Part shown: one piece after another, positions 1-8,081 of the stretch | Position numbering within the stretch: the stretch's first letter is position 1 | Layout: each line of letters begins with the position of its first letter | From: Chloroflexota bacterium | Lineage (GTDB): Bacteria > Chloroflexota > Dehalococcoidia > Lucifugimonadales > Australimonadaceae | Direction of reading: 5' to 3' | NCBI GenBank assembly: GCA_009838965.1 | Contig: VXQP01000010.1 | Span: forward strand, 1-36,556 | Length of the DNA: 36,556 nucleotides | Program-made: the position numbers and the translations under genes | The notes under the pieces: model-generated | Database searches by the model: none | What the model was told of the DNA's origin: nothing | Seen by the model: the letters and a program-made list of their open reading frames with translations, nothing else

Positions 1-100
1 GGGTTGTTTCGCGCCCCCCCCCCCCCACCCCACCACCCCCCCCCCCCGCCGCCGCCCGCGCGGCCGCCCCCCCCCGCCGGGGGGGCCCCCCCCGACGCCG
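1..100. other. Poly-C low-complexity contig edge
   Basis: The first ~100 bases are almost entirely C runs with a few G, A and T, unlike the rest of the window. The cysS reading frame stays open through it but stops resembling the family. This looks like an assembly or sequencing artefact at a contig end rather than biology. Confidence 0.75.
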
Positions 101-1058
101 CCTGCCGGAGCCGTCCGGCTGCGCGTTCGGACCCGGCAAGCGCCTCGTCCGAGTAGTAACCGGGGCTGCGGTAGTGCGCGTTGAGCACGGAGAGCCGGAT
201 GGCATCGGCGGAGTAGCGCTCGAGCGCGTCGCTGATGGTGACGAGGTTGCCGAGCGACTTGCTCATCTTCTGCGCGTCCATGTTCAGCAGGCCGTTGTGC
301 AGCCAGAACCGCGCGAACGGGCGTGTGCCAGTGAAGGCTTCGCTCTGGGCGATCTCGTTCTCGTGGTGGGGGAAGATCAGGTCCTGCCCGCCACCGTGGA
401 TATCGATGCTCTCGCCAAGGTAGCGCAGGGCCATCGCAGAGCACTCGATGTGCCACCCGGGGCGTCCGCCGCCCCACGGGCTCTCCCACGACGGCTCGCC
501 GGGCTTGGCGGACTTCCAGAGCGCGAAGTCCATGGGGTGCTCTTTCTGTAGGCCCGGTTCGATGCGCGCTCCCGCCCGCATCGCATCCAGCGAGCGGTGG
601 CTGAGCTTGCCATACTGCTCGTCGCTGCGTACGCGGAAGTAGACGTCGCCGTTGGACTCGTAGGCATGGCCGGAATCGATGAGGCCGGAGATGAGCTCGA
701 TGATCTTGGGTACTTCCTGCGTGGCGCGGGGGTACTCGTCGGCCTCGCGGATGTTGAGGGCAGCCATGTTCGCGAAGTAGTCAGCGATGTGCTGCTCGGC
801 GAGCGCCTCGACCGTTGTGCCCTCCTCGGCGGCGCGGTCGATGAGCTTGTCGTCTATGTCGGTGAAGTTCTGGACGCGGCGGACCTTGAAGCCCCGGAAC
901 TCCAGGTAGCGGTGGAGGATGTCGAAGACGATGTAGCTCATCGCGTGCCCGACGTGCGCCGAGGAGTAGGGGGTGACACCGCAGACGTAGATACGGACCT
1001 CGTCGCCGGCGGGTTGGAAATCGCGCTTCTCGCCGGTGAGGGTGTCGGAGAGTCTCAT
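1..1058 (-). CDS. cysS: Cysteinyl-tRNA synthetase, 3' end missing
   Basis: Class I aminoacyl-tRNA synthetase that charges tRNA-Cys in the cytoplasm. Reading the minus strand from the ATG at 1058-1056 gives a start [14 protein letters not shown], the zinc-ligand region [16 protein letters not shown] containing the HIGH-type signature (HVGH), the NFTDIDDK block, the second zinc region (GWHIECSAM, then [10 protein letters not shown]) and the KMSKS loop ([10 protein letters not shown]). About 320 residues are recognisable; the anticodon-binding C-terminus is lost in the poly-C edge. The start ATG overlaps the ispF stop by 4 nt (ATGA), implying translational coupling. Function is certain; the 3' ~100 bases are unreliable. 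Confidence 0.93.
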   Translation of the reverse strand, partial: MRLSDTLTGEKRDFQPAGDEVRIYVCGVTPYSSAHVGHAMSYIVFDILHRYLEFRGFKVRRVQNFTDIDDKLIDRAAEEGTTVEALAEQHIADYFANMAALNIREADEYPRATQEVPKIIELISGLIDSGHAYESNGDVYFRVRSDEQYGKLSHRSLDAMRAGARIEPGLQKEHPMDFALWKSAKPGEPSWESPWGGGRPGWHIECSAMALRYLGESIDIHGGGQDLIFPHHENEIAQSEAFTGTRPFARFWLHNGLLNMDAQKMSKSLGNLVTISDALERYSADAIRLSVLNAHYRSPGYYSDEALAGSERAAGRLRQAASGGAPPAGGGGRAGGGGGGGWWGGGGGARNN

Positions 1059-1543
1059 GGATTGCCGTCTGTGATGGATGCCACGGCCATGGCCGCTACG
1101 CCCGTTTCCGAGCCGGTGAACCCGAGGCCGTCCTCAGTGGTGGCCTTGATGCTCACGGCGGAGAGCCCCACTCCAAGCGAGGCAGCGATAGCCCACCGCA
1201 TGGCCGGAACGTACTCGGAGAGACGAGGACGCTGAAGAACGATTGTAGCATCGACGTTGACCGCGCTCCATCCGGCCCTGCGCAGCATCGCGGTGGTGCG
1301 CTCCAGCAGCGACGTGCTCGTGACGCCCTTCGGGACGGAGGGGTCGTCCGGCTTGAAGTGCGTGCCGATGTCGCCGAGGGCCGCCGCGCCGAGCAGGGCG
1401 TCGATGATGGCGTGTGCGACGACGTCGCCGTCGCTGTGGCCGGCGAGTCCGCGCTCCGACGGGATGCGGACGCCGCCAAGCGTGAGCGGCACGCCTGCCT
1501 CCAGTGCGTGTGCGTCATAGCCTATGCCGAACCGCGTGGTCAT
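1055..1543 (-). CDS. ispF: 2-C-methyl-D-erythritol 2,4-cyclodiphosphate synthase
   Basis: Fifth step of the MEP isoprenoid pathway: cyclises CDP-ME 2-phosphate to MEcPP with release of CMP. The 162-residue length is normal for the family. Visible motifs are GIGYDAHAL (metal-binding Asp and His), [20 protein letters not shown] (third metal His), [11 protein letters not shown], and the C-terminal [14 protein letters not shown]. It precedes cysS with a 4-nt overlap. In many bacteria ispD sits directly before it; here a 446-bp gap intervenes. A GGAGGGATGACGCG stretch precedes the ATG and supports the start. Confidence 0.95.
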   Translation of the reverse strand: MTTRFGIGYDAHALEAGVPLTLGGVRIPSERGLAGHSDGDVVAHAIIDALLGAAALGDIGTHFKPDDPSVPKGVTSTSLLERTTAMLRRAGWSAVNVDATIVLQRPRLSEYVPAMRWAIAASLGVGLSAVSIKATTEDGLGFTGSETGVAAMAVASITDGNP

Positions 1544-1750
1544 CGCGTCATCCCTCCGTCGCGGTGTCCCGTGAGTTTAGCAGCGGGGCGGCGTTACCGC
1601 CTCACCCTGCGCCCGGATGAGCAACGAGCGGCCACGAATGAGCACGGGCTGCGCGCCTCCGAGCACGGATGACCTCGGAATGCACATGCCTCCTTACTCC
1701 TGCGGTAGAGGCCAGCAGAGGTCACCAGAGAAGCGTGCTCAAAAGTTATG

Positions 1751-1780
1751 GCTCATTTCTGCTCATTCAGGCTCATTCAC
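1751..1780. repeat. Three tandem 10-bp repeats (GCTCATTNNN)
   Basis: Three consecutive 10-mers begin with GCTCATT: GCTCATTTCT, GCTCATTCAG, GCTCATTCAC. The 10-bp period places each copy on the same helix face, as in iterons or arrayed regulator sites. Two ATGAGCA words in opposite orientation lie ~110-130 bp away. Function unknown. Confidence 0.7.
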
Positions 1781-1850
1781 CTCCGAGGGCGCCGCTGCGC
1801 CAGTGGGACACCTGCCAGTATCCGGGTGAACGCCCCTCTACCCTGCAATG

Positions 1851-1879
1851 GTGTGCAAGGTGTGCCAAAGTGTGCCATT
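1851..1879. repeat. Three GTGTGCMA repeats, 9-10 bp period
   Basis: GTGTGCAAG, GTGTGCCAAA and GTGTGCCATT follow one another without a break. This is a second short iteron-like cluster in the ispD-ispF gap, with a sequence distinct from the GCTCATT cluster. Function unknown. Confidence 0.65.
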
Positions 1880-1989
1880 AAGCGCCACTGCGCTCCTGAG
1901 CGCGCCGAGCAGCCCGCGGCTGACGCATGGCCTCGCAGCCGGAACCATCGTAGGCGAGGACGGGGTGATGGCGGAAGGGGTCGGTGTCA

Positions 1990-2670
1990 CTAAGTTGGGG
2001 TCCGGCCCAGCATAGCGCACGCGATCACCAGGTCCTCGGGCGTCGTGACCTTGATGTTGCTGCGCGCACCGTCGAAGGTGCGCACCTCGACGCCGATGCG
2101 CTCCACCATCGCAGCGTCGTCGGTTACGTCGTCAGCGACCTCAGTATGGGCGCGTTCGAGGAGGTCGCGACGGAAGACTTGCGGTGTCTGCACCATTGCC
2201 AGTTGGCTGCGGTCGAGCGTCTCAACGACGCGCCCGTCATCTGCGACGCGCTTCACGGTATCGAACGCGGGCACGACGGCGATGGCTGCGCCAGTCGCGG
2301 AGGCAGCAGCGAGCCCTTCCTCGATCATGCGGGGAGTGACGAACGGACGCGCGCCGTCGTGGACGAGTACCCAGTCGCACTCCGCCGGCAGCGCGTCGAT
2401 CCCGACTCGGACGCTGTCCTGCCGCCGTGCACCGCCAACGCGGGGAGGCAGCGTCCTGGCCCAACCCTTCGCGTCGCGCAGCGCAGTGATGGCGTCCAGG
2501 TTGCGCTCCGAAACGACGAGCACGATCGCAGTGACGGCATCGCACCGCTCGAAGACATCCACGGTGCGGGCGATGAGCGGCTCTCCGCCGATGTCGGCGA
2601 GCGTTTTGTCGCCTGCGTCGCCCATGCGGGTGCTCGCGCCAGCGGCGACGATGACGGCGCCCGCGTTCAC
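1990..2670 (-). CDS. ispD: 2-C-methyl-D-erythritol 4-phosphate cytidylyltransferase
   Basis: Third step of the MEP pathway: transfers CMP from CTP to MEP. Motifs of the nucleotidyltransferase fold are visible: AVIVAAGASTRMG (nucleotide-binding loop), RQDSVRVGID, WVLVHDGARPFV (metal and substrate site), and NIKVTTPEDLVIA at the C-terminus. The GTG at 2670 is chosen because it sits one base after the stop of the upstream aldo/keto reductase and puts the conserved loop near the N-terminus, as in the family. A GTG at 2703 inside the upstream gene would add 11 residues. About 226 residues, normal length. The adjacent reductase implies co-transcription. Confidence 0.94.
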   Translation of the reverse strand: MNAGAVIVAAGASTRMGDAGDKTLADIGGEPLIARTVDVFERCDAVTAIVLVVSERNLDAITALRDAKGWARTLPPRVGGARRQDSVRVGIDALPAECDWVLVHDGARPFVTPRMIEEGLAAASATGAAIAVVPAFDTVKRVADDGRVVETLDRSQLAMVQTPQVFRRDLLERAHTEVADDVTDDAAMVERIGVEVRTFDGARSNIKVTTPEDLVIACAMLGRTPT

Positions 2671-2671
2671 G

Positions 2672-3499
2672 CTAGCGCCACCAGTAGGAGGAGCGCGTCG
2701 CACCTGCGGCGTCGGTCAGCGCGTGCCACTGAGCGTCGGTCAGCCGCCAGCCGGACGCGGCGCAGTTCTCGTCCACGCGGGAGAGCGTGTTGGTCTTGGG
2801 GATAGTGATGACGACGGGCGAGCGGAGCGTCCAGTTCAACAGCACCTGCGCAGCGGTCCTTCCTGTCTCCGCACAGACGCTCCGCATCGTCTCGACGAGC
2901 CGCGCGTTGCCGCGCATCTCGCGCTCGAACGTGCCCTGCTCCAGCGAGCTGTACGCCAGCACCATGATGCCGCGCTCCTCGCAGTACGGGATCACGGTAT
3001 CGGCGAACTGGTGGTCGAACAGGCTGTATTTGATCTGGTTCTCGACGATGAGGTCTGTGCCGAGCGCCGCCTCAGCAGCCTTCATCTCCCGGACGGAGAA
3101 GTTGCTGACGCCGACGTGGCGTACCTTGCCCGCCGCGACGAGGTCGGCCATCGCGCCCATCGTTTCCTCAATGGGGACGTCGGCAGACGGCGCGTGCAGC
3201 TGGTAGAGGTCTATCGTATCGATGCCCAGCTCCTTCAGGCTACGGTCGCACGCCGTGAGCACGTCCTGGTGGCGGAAGTGCCAGGGCGAGACCTTCGTGG
3301 CAAGGAAGACCTCGTCCCGACGACCTGCGATAGCCCTGCCCACGCGCCCCTCGGTGCCATAGGACTCGGCGGTGTCGATGAGGAACGAGCCGAGCTCTAT
3401 GGCGCGGTGGATGACGGCAGCCTCGCCGCTGAACTCCCACGTGCCTAGGCCGATCTCCGGCAACGCAACGCCGCTCTTTCCCAATGGTTTCGTGTCCAT
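2672..3499 (-). CDS. Aldo/keto reductase
   Basis: NAD(P)H-dependent carbonyl reductase with a TIM-barrel fold, 275 residues. The catalytic tetrad is visible: Asp and Tyr in LIDTAESYGTEG, Lys in VFLATKVSP, His in LYQLHAPSAD. The cofactor phosphate region near the C-terminus reads VVITIPKTNTLSRVDEN. It is probably the first gene of a run into ispD (one base apart). The substrate cannot be told from sequence. A second, different aldo/keto reductase lies at 30.5-31.5 kb. Confidence 0.92.
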   Translation of the reverse strand: MDTKPLGKSGVALPEIGLGTWEFSGEAAVIHRAIELGSFLIDTAESYGTEGRVGRAIAGRRDEVFLATKVSPWHFRHQDVLTACDRSLKELGIDTIDLYQLHAPSADVPIEETMGAMADLVAAGKVRHVGVSNFSVREMKAAEAALGTDLIVENQIKYSLFDHQFADTVIPYCEERGIMVLAYSSLEQGTFEREMRGNARLVETMRSVCAETGRTAAQVLLNWTLRSPVVITIPKTNTLSRVDENCAASGWRLTDAQWHALTDAAGATRSSYWWR

Positions 3500-3534
3500 G
3501 CGGCGCAGGTTACCACGAGTCAGGCACGCCAGAG

Positions 3535-3573
3535 AGATTCCTCGACTCCGCCGCGCTCCGCTCGGAATGACAG
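3535..3573. repeat. Intergenic imperfect palindrome
   Basis: The element starts AGATTCC and ends GGAATGACAG; its ATTCC and GGAAT ends pair around a GC-rich centre. It resembles the 'GAGATTCCTCG...CGGAATGACA' elements scattered between genes in many environmental bacterial genomes (recalled, not searched). One copy in this window, between the aldo/keto reductase start and the bicupin stop. Confidence 0.5.
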
Positions 3574-3578
3574 GAAGC

Positions 3579-4715
3579 CTAAGTGTCCCTGGCGCGGGTG
3601 GGGCCGACCTCGCCAGTGCACCACGGGATGAAGGCCTTCATGCGGCAGGGCGCGCCGTTCTTCGCCAACTCCGCCTCGAATATCTCGTGGACGCGGGGCG
3701 ACTCGTCTTCGTACTCGATCTGGCCGCCGCCCTCGTTCACGCTCAGGTCGGAGGAGCGCGGCCCGTTGACGAGCCCGGTGCCCGGGCGGAGCGCGAGGTA
3801 GCGCGCCCGCGTCGGGCCGCCGTTGAAGTGCTGGTGGAACGTGCGGTCAGCCGGGACGATGACCATACCGCCGGTCTTCCAGTCCGCCTTCCGGAGGTCG
3901 GACTGCTCGTCGCCGTTCCAGAGCAGAGAGAAGCCCTCGCCGCTGAGGATGACGAGGTGCGCGCCGGGGCCGTGGCGGTGCGCCTTCTTGTAGGTGCCGA
4001 CGGGGAACTCGGAGATGTGGGCCTTGGTGACGTTGCCCGCCATCTCCAAACTGGCGTTCACCCCGCCCGCGCCGCGGGTGAGGTAGTCGTACAGCTGCAT
4101 GTCGGGCGCGTTGGGGATGAAGTTGCTCGCCCACTTGCGGCGCTGGTAGAGGGTGCCACTGCCGCTGAAGTAGTCACCGTCCCCGCCGAAACGGTCGGTG
4201 AAGCGGAAGTCGTTGTTGAAGACGAACTCGCGGTTGCGCCACCAGCGGAGCACGGGCGGGGCGTTCGTCACGCCGAGGTAGCGCGCGGGCTCCGTGCCGC
4301 TGGCGTTGAAGTGGCGGTACCACGCGTTGAGCGGAATGGAGAAGAGGCTGCCTGCGTGCCATTCGAACGTCTGCTCCGCGCCGCCCTCCAGCCAGACGCT
4401 CGTCGCGCCACGGCCGGAGACGATGTAGACCATCTCCTCGTAGAGGTGATGCTCCGGCTCCGAGCTGCCACCGGGGCTGATCTCAACGATGTGGGAGTCG
4501 TTGAGGAGGAGCGGATTGGGGATGTTGATGATGGCGCCCCTGCCGCCCTTGCGCTCCCAGTCGCCGAGCTCGATACGGGTCAGGTCCTCGAAGGCGTAGT
4601 CGACGATCACCTTGACGCCCTCGTCGCGCTGCCAGTCCAGGTAGGCGTCCGGTTCCGGGAAGACCTCCAGGTTGTCCGGCGTCTCCGCACGTCTGATCTC
4701 GGCGTCGGTCGTCAT
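3579..4715 (-). CDS. Bicupin (double cupin-domain) protein
   Basis: 378 residues with two cupin beta-barrels. Cupin 1 is marked by EPEHHLYEEMVYIVSGRG (about residues 85-105), cupin 2 by KKAHRHGPGAHLVILSGEG (about 243-262), with downstream half-motifs SIPLNAWYRHFN and IVPADRTFHQHFN. The His/Glu sets suggest a bound metal (Fe or Mn). Overall layout recalls gentisate-dioxygenase-type bicupins, but the substrate is unknown. It lies 24 bp after the ABC permease on the same strand with a strong GAGGAGG ribosome site, so it may act on whatever the transporter imports. No signal peptide is seen. Confidence 0.85.
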   Translation of the reverse strand: MTTDAEIRRAETPDNLEVFPEPDAYLDWQRDEGVKVIVDYAFEDLTRIELGDWERKGGRGAIINIPNPLLLNDSHIVEISPGGSSEPEHHLYEEMVYIVSGRGATSVWLEGGAEQTFEWHAGSLFSIPLNAWYRHFNASGTEPARYLGVTNAPPVLRWWRNREFVFNNDFRFTDRFGGDGDYFSGSGTLYQRRKWASNFIPNAPDMQLYDYLTRGAGGVNASLEMAGNVTKAHISEFPVGTYKKAHRHGPGAHLVILSGEGFSLLWNGDEQSDLRKADWKTGGMVIVPADRTFHQHFNGGPTRARYLALRPGTGLVNGPRSSDLSVNEGGGQIEYEDESPRVHEIFEAELAKNGAPCRMKAFIPWCTGEVGPTRARDT

Positions 4716-4739
4716 GGCGCCTCCTCGTACCGCGTCCGG

Positions 4740-6545
4740 CTACGGGCGCGACGGCGCGGACGCGCCTGCCTGGCTCTGGCTCGCCTCGACCTGCCTCGCA
4801 TTCGCCTGCTGTTCGTGTCGCACGCCGAGACGCAGACCGAACGCTCGGGCAAGGCTTGCAAGTCCCACAGTGAGGAGGATGATGAACAGGCCGACGATGC
4901 TCGCCTCTTCGCGCTGCCCGATGCCGGGCGACGCGAACTCCAGCGCGAGGAGCGAGAGCGTGATGGTGTCGCGGGAGGCGAGCAGGACGATGCTGCTGGT
5001 GGTGCCGGCGGCGATGACGAAGTTGAGCGTCGCGAGCAGGATCAGCGTCGGCATCAGGAGCGGTATCCAGATGCGGAAGTAGGTCCGTATCCACCCGGCA
5101 CCGGAGACGCGCGCGGCTTCCTCCATGTCCGCACCAATCTGGACGAATACACCCTTCATGATGTTCGTCCCTGTAGTGTTGCCCTGGATGATGACGACGA
5201 GCAGCAGCGCGTAGATGGTGCCGAAGAGCGCGCTGAGCAGGGGGGTGCCCAGGAAGAGCCACAGCAGGCCGAGGCCGGACAGGATGCCGGGAATGGCGCC
5301 GGAACCCCAGATGATGAAGTCTAACGCCCACCTGCCCACCCAGCGCGTGCGGACGAGGATGTAGGCGATGAGCGAGAAGAGCAGCGGACTGAGTATGGCG
5401 GCGGTGATGGCGAGGATGAGGGTCGTGCGCATCGCTTTCAGGAAGAGGTTGTCCGTGAGGACGAGCTGCCAGTGCTCCAGCGTGTAGGTGGGGGTAAGGT
5501 AGAAGTAGCCCGCCCGGGTCATGAAGCTGCCGAACAGGAGCGATATCGCCGGGCCTATGGTCAGCATAAAGATCAGGAAGCCGATGATGCCGAAGACAGG
5601 GAGCCTCCAGGGGCCGAGGTCGATCAGCCCCGGCTTGAAGCTGCCGGTGATAGTGGTGTAGCGCCTGCGCTGGATGATCCAGCGCTGCATCGGGATGATG
5701 AACGCGATCACCAGCAGCGTGAGGCTCGCGAGCACCGTCGCGACACCGTAGTTCGGCACAGGCTGCCGGACGAGTTCGAATATCTTGGTGGAGTAGACGA
5801 AGAAGTCGAACGGAAGGCCCAGCAGCAGCTCGGTCTCGAACGACTGGAAGATTCGGAGCAGCTGCAGGGCGAACACGAGCGCCATCGGGGAGATCATGAG
5901 CGGCAGTGTCACGCGCATCATCGTGAGGACGCTGGAGGCGCCACTCACCCGGGCGGCCTCCTCCATGCTGGCGTCCATGTTGCGGAAGGCGGGCGTGAGC
6001 AGCATGACCTTGATGGAGATGCCGTTCGCCATGAGGTGCGCCCAGACGATGCCCGGCACACTGAAGATATTGAACGGAGAATCATCGATGAACGGCAGCT
6101 TCTCCAGGCCGATATTGATGAGTCCGATGTCCGGGTCCAGGAGCGTGATCCAGGCGATGGTCGTGGCGATGCCCGGCATCATGAAGGAGATCCAGAAGAG
6201 GAACTCGATGGAGTGGCTGAACGGGATGTTCGTCCGCGCCAGCACCCATGAGATGACGACCGCGATGGGGAAGCTGATGCCGACGACGAACGCCCAGATC
6301 ATGATGCTGTTGCCGAGCGAGACAACGAGCCCCGGCGTCGCCCAGGCGTCCCGCCAGTGCTGGAGTCCCCACTGGCGCTCACCCACGAACCAGTCGGCCC
6401 GTGCGTCAAAGCTGTTGATGACGAGCAGAAGGACTGGCCAGATCAGGTAGAAGCCCAGCACAAGGAGGACGATCGCCATGATGTAGGCGTTCGTCGGGGG
6501 CATCCTGAAGCCGCGACTCCGCAGCCGCGGCTTTGCCAACTGCAT
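4740..6545 (-). CDS. ABC transporter permease, double-length (Fe3+/polyamine type)
   Basis: 601 residues forming two fused six-helix permease halves, as in FbpB/SfuB-type importers. Each half has an EAA loop for contact with the ATPase: EEAARVSGASSVLTMMRVTL in the first and EEAARVSGAGWIRTYFRIWI in the second. Hydrophobic segments occur throughout, starting near residue 20. A strong GAGAGGAGG ribosome site precedes the ATG. It lies between the binding lipoprotein (upstream) and the bicupin (downstream). No ATPase gene is in this window; it may be elsewhere or shared. The ligand could be iron or a small organic anion and is not settled by sequence. Confidence 0.92.
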   Translation of the reverse strand: MQLAKPRLRSRGFRMPPTNAYIMAIVLLVLGFYLIWPVLLLVINSFDARADWFVGERQWGLQHWRDAWATPGLVVSLGNSIMIWAFVVGISFPIAVVISWVLARTNIPFSHSIEFLFWISFMMPGIATTIAWITLLDPDIGLINIGLEKLPFIDDSPFNIFSVPGIVWAHLMANGISIKVMLLTPAFRNMDASMEEAARVSGASSVLTMMRVTLPLMISPMALVFALQLLRIFQSFETELLLGLPFDFFVYSTKIFELVRQPVPNYGVATVLASLTLLVIAFIIPMQRWIIQRRRYTTITGSFKPGLIDLGPWRLPVFGIIGFLIFMLTIGPAISLLFGSFMTRAGYFYLTPTYTLEHWQLVLTDNLFLKAMRTTLILAITAAILSPLLFSLIAYILVRTRWVGRWALDFIIWGSGAIPGILSGLGLLWLFLGTPLLSALFGTIYALLLVVIIQGNTTGTNIMKGVFVQIGADMEEAARVSGAGWIRTYFRIWIPLLMPTLILLATLNFVIAAGTTSSIVLLASRDTITLSLLALEFASPGIGQREEASIVGLFIILLTVGLASLARAFGLRLGVRHEQQANARQVEASQSQAGASAPSRP

Positions 6546-6567
6546 GCCCTGCCTCCTCTCACCGAAG

Positions 6568-6599
6568 ACTGGGGCGCTCCGTCATCGAAGCGCCCCAGT
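6568..6599 (-). terminator. Intercistronic hairpin between binding protein and permease
   Basis: A perfect 11-bp inverted repeat, ACTGGGGCGCT / AGCGCCCCAGT, with a 10-nt loop lies in the 64-bp gap between the lipoprotein stop and the permease start. No T-run follows on the minus strand. It is more likely an attenuator or mRNA-stabilising hairpin that keeps binding protein in excess than a full terminator. Confidence 0.7.
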
Positions 6600-6609
6600 T
6601 GCTTGTCCA

Positions 6610-7911
6610 TTACCCGCCGCGTGCGGCGCGGTAGATCTCCCTGGCTCGCTCCAGGCTCTCCTCAGTCCGTTGTGTGTATACAGGGTCGCCCGTGAGGTAG
6701 ATGTATGTCTTCCCCGACTCCCTGCACTCGCGCGGGTCCACTGTGCCCGTGCAGGGGATGTCGTCCCGCAGGCTCGGGTTTGGAGTGCCCTCGCTCAACT
6801 CATGCTTGGCGGTCTGGCCCTCGATGGAGAGGAACCAGTTGAGGAACAGCTTGGCTGCATTCGGATGAGGAGCATTGATAGGCATCTGCACGTTGTCGCC
6901 CGCTCCCCCGCCGCTCAGCGTGTCCGCCTCCTTGAACGGCTTGATCAGCCGGTCTGATGGACCGCCCTGCTCCGCCAGTCCGTCCAGGTCCCGCCCGGCT
7001 GAGCCGATGGCGATACCCATGGCGAACTTCCCTCCCGCGATGCTGTCCGTGATGAAGCGGAAGTCCGTGGAGAACGTGACGCCGAACTCGGGATCGACGT
7101 ACCGCTTCAAGAAGTCCTCGCCGATGTCCGGGTGACTGATGATGGTGGAGTAGGTGCCGCCGGCGCCCTCTGCGATGGGCGGGATGGAAACGATGCTGTT
7201 CGCCCACTTCGGATCGAGGTAGTCGAATACAGAGGTCATGGCGTCAATGTCTGCCTGGGTGACAATGTCGGTGTTGTACCGCATGCCGAGATTCTCAGGG
7301 GAAGCCGCTGCGCCGTGGTTCAGGACGTACTCCTGCGTCGCGGCATCCGAGTACCAGACCCGGCCCTGGAACCAGCCATCGCCGCTCGTAACCTCCGGGT
7401 GGATGAGGAGAGGAGGTATCGGGACAAGCGCCTCCGCTGCGATAAGCCGCAGGGCCGAAGTGCCGCCTATCATCATGATGTCGACGTCATAGCGACCGGC
7501 GGACTGCTCCGCAAGCACGCGGTCCGTCTGCGCGCCTCCACTGCCGGTGGAAACGGTCGTCGTGATACCGAACTTCTCCTCGAACGCCGCCGCCACCGGG
7601 CGGTAGTTGCGGCTCGCGGAGCCGCCCATCACGATGACGACCTCGCCCTCTGCCTGCGCCTCCGCGATCAAGTCCTCCCACTCCGACTCGAACATCATCA
7701 TCGCGTCGGGGGTCGGAGTAGCCGTCGGGTCAGGTGCGGGTTCAGACGGCTGCGACGGGACGGGCGTTGCCGTCGGCGGAACCGGCGTGGCAGTCGGAAC
7801 CGGCGTGGCAGTGGGGTCTGCGCCACACGCCACCCCAACCAATGCGACGAGCACACCCGTCAGGAGTAAGGCGGTCAACCGCCCGATCATCGTTCTGCTC
7901 AGGTTCCTCAT
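6610..7911 (-). CDS. Extracellular solute-binding lipoprotein of ABC importer
   Basis: 433 residues. An N-terminal signal with positive residues and hydrophobic core ends in a lipobox (LVGVAC, Cys about residue 29). A low-complexity linker PTATPVPPTATPVP follows, typical of Chloroflexota lipoproteins. The mature part (from about residue 80) has the type-2 periplasmic binding-protein look of FbpA/PotD families: EGEVVIVMGGSASRNYRPVA, FEEKFGITTTVSTGSGGA, and NAPHPNAAKLFLNWFLS near the C-terminus. GGGAGGT lies before the ATG. It captures the ligand and delivers it to the permease encoded next. Ligand unknown. Confidence 0.9.
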   Translation of the reverse strand: MRNLSRTMIGRLTALLLTGVLVALVGVACGADPTATPVPTATPVPPTATPVPSQPSEPAPDPTATPTPDAMMMFESEWEDLIAEAQAEGEVVIVMGGSASRNYRPVAAAFEEKFGITTTVSTGSGGAQTDRVLAEQSAGRYDVDIMMIGGTSALRLIAAEALVPIPPLLIHPEVTSGDGWFQGRVWYSDAATQEYVLNHGAAASPENLGMRYNTDIVTQADIDAMTSVFDYLDPKWANSIVSIPPIAEGAGGTYSTIISHPDIGEDFLKRYVDPEFGVTFSTDFRFITDSIAGGKFAMGIAIGSAGRDLDGLAEQGGPSDRLIKPFKEADTLSGGGAGDNVQMPINAPHPNAAKLFLNWFLSIEGQTAKHELSEGTPNPSLRDDIPCTGTVDPRECRESGKTYIYLTGDPVYTQRTEESLERAREIYRAARGG

Positions 7912-8081
7912 CGCAGACCTCCCTCTGCATCAGCAGGATTCCTGCGCATCGCCAAGCTCCAGCATGCTCTGTTACGGATTCCGTTTCACCTCGCGAGCGA
8001 GACGAAGGAACCGGCGATACGCACGGGCAAGCCATACCAGATGCAACCCTCAGCGTCAATCTTGGAGGCGGGATGAGGCTC

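Larger units (their letters stand above)
1544..1989. other. 446-bp non-coding gap between ispD and ispF
   Basis: No convincing gene is seen. The stretch has lower GC than its neighbours and contains two clusters of short ~10-bp direct repeats (1751-1780 and 1851-1879), plus two further ATGAGCA words in opposite orientation near 1617 and 1638. A 36-codon minus-strand ORF (about 1692-1582) has a Shine-Dalgarno-like AGGAGG almost touching its ATG, so it is not called. The ispF-cysS promoter may lie here, but no clear -35/-10 pair was found. Confidence 0.5.

Noticed and set aside
1-100. Long C runs that might be a structured G-quadruplex or repeat element
   Set aside because: They sit at the window edge, break a conserved gene and look like assembly or sequencing noise.
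1582-1692. 36-codon minus-strand ORF in the ispD-ispF gap
   Set aside because: The AGGAGG lies only 1 nt from the ATG and the product is low-complexity, with no recognisable features.
1852-1880. Minus-strand TGGCAC...TTGC words resembling a sigma-54 promoter
   Set aside because: The spacing is 3 nt instead of about 5, and the words arise from the short GTGTGCC repeats.
3372-5324. Long plus-strand frame opposite the bicupin and permease genes
   Set aside because: It mirrors the third-position GC bias of the real minus-strand genes; its product is a compositional shadow with no domains.
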